From the NCBI GenBank assembly GCA_964406575.1, contig CAYOSH010000037.1, positions 1-35,944 on the forward strand: 35,944 nucleotides of DNA, read 5' to 3'. Of the stretch, positions 33,203 to 35,944 are shown one piece after another. Source of the stretch: WTAW01 sp964406575 (GTDB lineage Bacteria; Acidobacteriota; Aminicenantia; Aminicenantales; Aminicenantaceae). The position numbers and the translations under genes are program-made. How positions within the stretch are numbered: position 1 is the first letter of the stretch; every line of letters starts with the position of its first letter. The notes below the pieces were generated by a model. That model worked only from the letters and a program-made list of their open reading frames with translations, did no database searches and had not been told where the DNA came from.

Positions 33203-33324
33203 GTTTGAGGATAGCAGAATCCCGCAATCAGGAAACACATCGGATTAGGGCCGAAATGGAAGGAATTTGAGACGGCCGGCGCCGAGCCCTGCCGACTCTA
33301 CGGAATGAGTCAGAATGCCCGATA

Positions 33325-34761
33325 TCAGGGCTCGAGGGAGACCTCCTCCTTATAATCCACGGAGATCCTGGCGCCCGGTTTGGGCTTCAACAGGGCTACG
33401 ACTCTGAGGAACGTCCGGTTGCGTTTCGTCCACATCCGGTTGAGCTTCCGTGCGTAATGGGCGATTGCGACGCTGAGCCACTGGCCGGCAAGGATCTTTC
33501 CAAACATCTGTTTCCAGGAATAAAACTTTTTGTGGCAGTACATCTGGGCTTTTTGCAGGTCGAAGAGCGAAAACCGGGCCGGCTCAAAGACGACATGATG
33601 GGCGTCATAGAGAGCCCAGTCATGGAAGCGGAGGCGGTTTTCGGAGAACATCTTTTCATAGAACTCCGACCCGGGCAGGGGCGTCAGGATGAGGAACTGG
33701 GTCGTAGACAGCCGGGATTTCTTGGCGAACCTGACTGTCTCTTTGACAGATGCCCAATCGTCATCGTCGAACCCCAGGACGAACATGCCGTGGATGTTGA
33801 TCCGGTGCCTGCGGAAGACTTTGGCCGCCCGGACAAGGTCGGCTACGGTCTGCTTTTTCTTCATGCTTGCGAGGCTTCGAGGATTGACCGACTCGAAGCC
33901 GATGTACACCGTGTGGCAGCCGGCTTCCCTCATCAGCTTGACGAGCTCGGTGTCGCGGGCGAGATCAGCCCGGACTTGGGTCGACCAGGCAAACTTGAAC
34001 CGCTCCCGAATCATGGCCCGAAGCAGCTCCTTGGCCCGCTCCCGGTTGGCGGCGAAATTGTCGTCGTAGAAGAAGACGGCGCTCTTGGATTGATCGTACC
34101 GGCGGAGCTCCTCGATGACGTTCTCCGTCGAACGGAAGCGGTACTTCTTTCCAAACATGCCGGTCACTGAGCAGAAAGAACAGTCGAAGGGGCAGCCCCG
34201 CGACGTCTGGACCGGAATGGGAGCAGGGAATTTCCGGCGCCGGGGATCGGGCTTGAGGAGAGAGAGGTCGGGATAGGGGATCGTGTCCAAGTCGTGCTCC
34301 AAAGGCAGGACAGGGTTATGAACGATCCGGCCGTTCGCGGCCCGGGAGGAAAGATTGGGAATCTCGGTAAGATCGCGATCGCCCTCCCAGGCATCGATGA
34401 AGGCCATGAGCGGTCGTTCGCCTTCGCCCCGGATGACGAAATCGGCGTGCTCCAGAGCTTCATCGGCCAGAAAGGTCACGTGAGGACCGCCCATTAGGAC
34501 GGGGATCCTCATGGCTCGAACCTTATCTGCGATGGCGTAGGCCCGAGGCGCCGTCGAAGTGATCGTCGAAATGCCGACGAGATCGGACCCGGCGACCACG
34601 TCGAAATCGATCCGGCGAAGATCTTCCACGTAGACCTCGACGTCCCAGCTCCGTTGCTTCATCATCGTTCCGAGGATGAGGACTCCCAGGCGCGGTAAAG
34701 GGAACCTGGAAAAGATGTGAAGATTCGGAGCCTGCGGCTCGATGAAAACGATCTTCGGCAT
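33325..34761 (-). CDS. B12-binding domain radical SAM protein
   Basis: A 478-residue enzyme of the BchE/HpnJ-like class. Residues 1-140 form a Rossmann-like cobalamin-binding domain (LGVLILGTMM, VGISTITSTAPRAY, PVLMGGPHVTF), without a classical DxHxxG histidine loop. The radical SAM cluster is C190-x3-C194-x2-C197 in SRGCPFDCSFCSV, followed by FFYDDNFAANRERAKELL and the GFESVNPRSL strand of the barrel. Substrate unknown; relatives methylate or rearrange lipids, tetrapyrroles or peptides. Its sequence is visibly richer in G and C than the neighbouring genes. Confidence 0.9.
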   Translation of the reverse strand: MPKIVFIEPQAPNLHIFSRFPLPRLGVLILGTMMKQRSWDVEVYVEDLRRIDFDVVAGSDLVGISTITSTAPRAYAIADKVRAMRIPVLMGGPHVTFLADEALEHADFVIRGEGERPLMAFIDAWEGDRDLTEIPNLSSRAANGRIVHNPVLPLEHDLDTIPYPDLSLLKPDPRRRKFPAPIPVQTSRGCPFDCSFCSVTGMFGKKYRFRSTENVIEELRRYDQSKSAVFFYDDNFAANRERAKELLRAMIRERFKFAWSTQVRADLARDTELVKLMREAGCHTVYIGFESVNPRSLASMKKKQTVADLVRAAKVFRRHRINIHGMFVLGFDDDDWASVKETVRFAKKSRLSTTQFLILTPLPGSEFYEKMFSENRLRFHDWALYDAHHVVFEPARFSLFDLQKAQMYCHKKFYSWKQMFGKILAGQWLSVAIAHYARKLNRMWTKRNRTFLRVVALLKPKPGARISVDYKEEVSLEP

Positions 34762-34794
34762 CGTTCTTTCTTTTTTCTGAAATTTGCTCTGACT

Positions 34795-34837
34795 CCGGCG
34801 GTTTTTAATTCCTGCCCTAACAGAAAAACGCCGCCGG
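34795..34837 (-). terminator. Stem-loop after the small membrane protein gene
   Basis: CCGGCGG (34795-34801) pairs with CCGCCGG (34831-34837) and TTTTT (34802-34806) with AAAAA (34824-34828), with a two-base bulge. It lies between the small gene stop at 34849 and the radical SAM start at 34761, so it may end or attenuate the upstream transcript. Confidence 0.45.
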
Positions 34838-34848
34838 ACAGGCTAAAG

Positions 34849-35085
34849 CTAAAGGACCAACGCGACCACTAGGACCGCAATACCGATGACGGCGATGATG
34901 AGGAGATCTCTTGAGGAGAGAGCGCCTCCCCCGGCATCGGAAGCCGTGATCACGTCTTGCCCACTAAGATCCAGCTGAATTGACGTGCCCTCCTGTTGAG
35001 CCGCCGTATTCTGAACGGCAGCGGCAAATGAAGAGAGCAATACGATCATAACCAGGATACTGATAATCTTAACTTGTTTTCTCAT
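34849..35085 (-). CDS. Small exported membrane protein (78 aa) paired with C39-like peptidase
   Basis: The ATG at 35085 has AAGGAG ten bases upstream; the longer open frame to 35178 is the tail of the overlapping gene in another frame. Residues 1-25 are a signal peptide (KIISILVMIVLLSSFAAA). Residues 30-55 are polar and include a triple glycine in SDAGGGALSS. Residues 58-78 are a C-terminal transmembrane helix (LLIIAVIGIAVLVVALVL) that ends the protein. It resembles in layout the small PA2779-type proteins found beside PA2778-type cysteine peptidases, but is shorter and I cannot confirm homology. It overlaps the peptidase gene by 17 bases. Confidence 0.72.
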   Translation of the reverse strand: MRKQVKIISILVMIVLLSSFAAAVQNTAAQQEGTSIQLDLSGQDVITASDAGGGALSSRDLLIIAVIGIAVLVVALVL

Positions 35086-35944
35086 TAGGATTCTCCTTTT
35101 TTTTAATGTTTTCAAGTCTGGCCCTTTCGATGTAGAGGGCCCTGACTTGAAGATAATGTTGCCTAATAAACTCCTCATCAGAGGCGAGCCTGAGGGCTTG
35201 ACCGAGGGACTCTAAAGCCTGGACAAGCCTTCCCTGACTCGCGTAGGCCAGCCCCAGGACGTCATGGGCGTAGGCGCTTTTTGCGTCCAAGCTGAGGGCT
35301 TTAAGGGCAAAAGCCTCAGCCTCCTCGGCCTTGCCTTCTCTAAGGCTGACCATGCCCAGGCTGTACAGGGGATAGGGATCTTCGCTGAGGGATTCCTTGA
35401 CTTTTTCCCACTGCTCCCTCGATTTCATGAAATCCGACCTCCGGTAATAAGCCGTGGCCAGATTGATGGAAGTTAGAGGGTCGTTTTGCAGAGCGGGAAA
35501 AGGGAAAGGGTTTTGATCGGGCACCACAGCCATCATCCACCGGAACTGGTTCCGCCCCTTTCCCAGCTCCCAGACTTTCATGAAATCCTTGGACGTCATA
35601 GCATGCCGGTCTCCGAAATAGGGGTCGTGGAAGATGATCTGGTCCTCGTCATCATCAAACCCGATGACCACCCGGTAGTGTCCTTTGCCGATCTGTTTTA
35701 TGGGTTTAGTCAGAACGATCACCGGGATGTCTTTCCCAACCACATCCTTCAAGATCCGTAGGTTTCCCTGGAAAGAGTAGCTCACAAATCCTTTGATCCG
35801 CGGATACAAGACCAGCTCAGAGTTATAGGTCGCCTGGTTTTCTGAATCATAGATCTCATCCGCGATTTTCTGCTGGTTGAAGGATCGCATTTCATCCCAG
35901 TAGTTGAGGACCATAGCCAAGCAGGCCGGGCCGCAATAATTTCT
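35069..35944 (-). CDS. C39-like cysteine peptidase with TPR repeats (PA2778-like), 5' end outside window
   Basis: The reading frame is open to the right edge; 291 residues are visible. The first visible residues RNYCGPACLAMVLNYWDEM carry the nucleophile cysteine of the C39-like fold. The matching histidine and aspartate are in GKGHYRVVIGFDDDEDQIIF and FHDPYFG. After about residue 165 come TPR repeats (SINLATAYYRRSDFMKSREQ, YPLYSLGMVSLREGKAEEAE, AHDVLGLAYASQGRLVQALE). The domain order is that of PA2778-family proteins, thought to be exported or membrane-bound. The gene ends 17 bases inside the small membrane protein gene, so the pair is coupled. Confidence 0.82.
   Translation of the reverse strand, partial: RNYCGPACLAMVLNYWDEMRSFNQQKIADEIYDSENQATYNSELVLYPRIKGFVSYSFQGNLRILKDVVGKDIPVIVLTKPIKQIGKGHYRVVIGFDDDEDQIIFHDPYFGDRHAMTSKDFMKVWELGKGRNQFRWMMAVVPDQNPFPFPALQNDPLTSINLATAYYRRSDFMKSREQWEKVKESLSEDPYPLYSLGMVSLREGKAEEAEAFALKALSLDAKSAYAHDVLGLAYASQGRLVQALESLGQALRLASDEEFIRQHYLQVRALYIERARLENIKKKENPNEKTS

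Noticed and set aside
33457..34170. 237-residue plus-strand open frame opposite the radical SAM gene
   Set aside because: The high GC content keeps the antisense frame open; no domain is recognisable.

Overview
The window looks like a fragment of a metagenome-assembled genome of an anaerobic, amino-acid or peptide fermenting bacterium. The gene families and style (a PadR regulator paired with a large FtsX/MacB-type permease, IorAB next to an ADP-forming acyl-CoA synthetase, an ECF sigma factor with HEAT-repeat proteins, a YprB-like RNase H fold protein) recall Candidatus Aminicenantes or related Acidobacteria-like lineages. That placement is inference from gene content; no rRNA or marker gene is present. 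Two runs of exactly 100 N (6134-6233 and 14387-14486) are scaffold gaps, and each interrupts genes.

Layout. 1-270 holds the tail of a serine hydrolase (beta-lactamase fold). 364-1368 (-) is a zinc-type alcohol dehydrogenase. 1677-4622 (+) is a PadR regulator plus ABC permease pair. 4712-6037 (-) is an RNase H-like protein with a TPR-like tail, and 6234-6632 (-) is YjbQ, cut by the first gap. 6828-11873 (+) is a five-gene overlapping peptide ABC importer operon (binding protein, two permeases, two ATPases). 12262-15578 (-) holds a secreted methyltransferase, a hot-dog thioesterase, and an ABC ATPase and membrane protein split by the second gap. 15669-19688 (+) is an ECF sigma / zinc anti-sigma / two exported HEAT-repeat proteins. 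19713-22189 (-) holds dgt, a stand-alone 3-hydroxyacyl-CoA dehydrogenase C-domain protein and a DUF2284 cysteine-rich protein. 22459-27122 (-) is an iorA-iorB-acd operon that should convert aryl-2-oxo acids to acyl-CoA and then to acid plus ATP. 27561-28930 (+) is a PanE-like reductase and a PaaI-type thioesterase, followed by an amidohydrolase (29042) and an AMP-forming acyl-CoA ligase (30042). 31725-33143 (-) is an NtrC-type response regulator, 33325-34761 (-) a B12-type radical SAM protein, and 34849 to the right edge (-) a C39-like peptidase/TPR protein with a tiny exported membrane protein.

The non-coding DNA is unusually informative. Two families of short dispersed palindromes recur at gene ends: an A-run/GGGGACWGTCMCC/T-run palindrome, and a GGACCRTT-CGGGG-AAYGGTCC hairpin followed by CCTACATTTT. 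Several sit between convergent genes or supply the stop codon of a gene, so they look like mobile palindromes acting as intrinsic terminators. A 254-bp MITE-like element with perfect 12-bp terminal inverted repeats (27236-27489) lies directly upstream of a consensus TTGACA-N17-TATAAT promoter.

The most distinctive biology, in my judgement, is the ECF sigma/HEAT module, the iorA lacking its ferredoxin domain in an operon with a beta-alpha ordered Acd, the exported FAM173-like methyltransferase, and the C39 peptidase/mini-membrane-protein pair next to a radical SAM gene.
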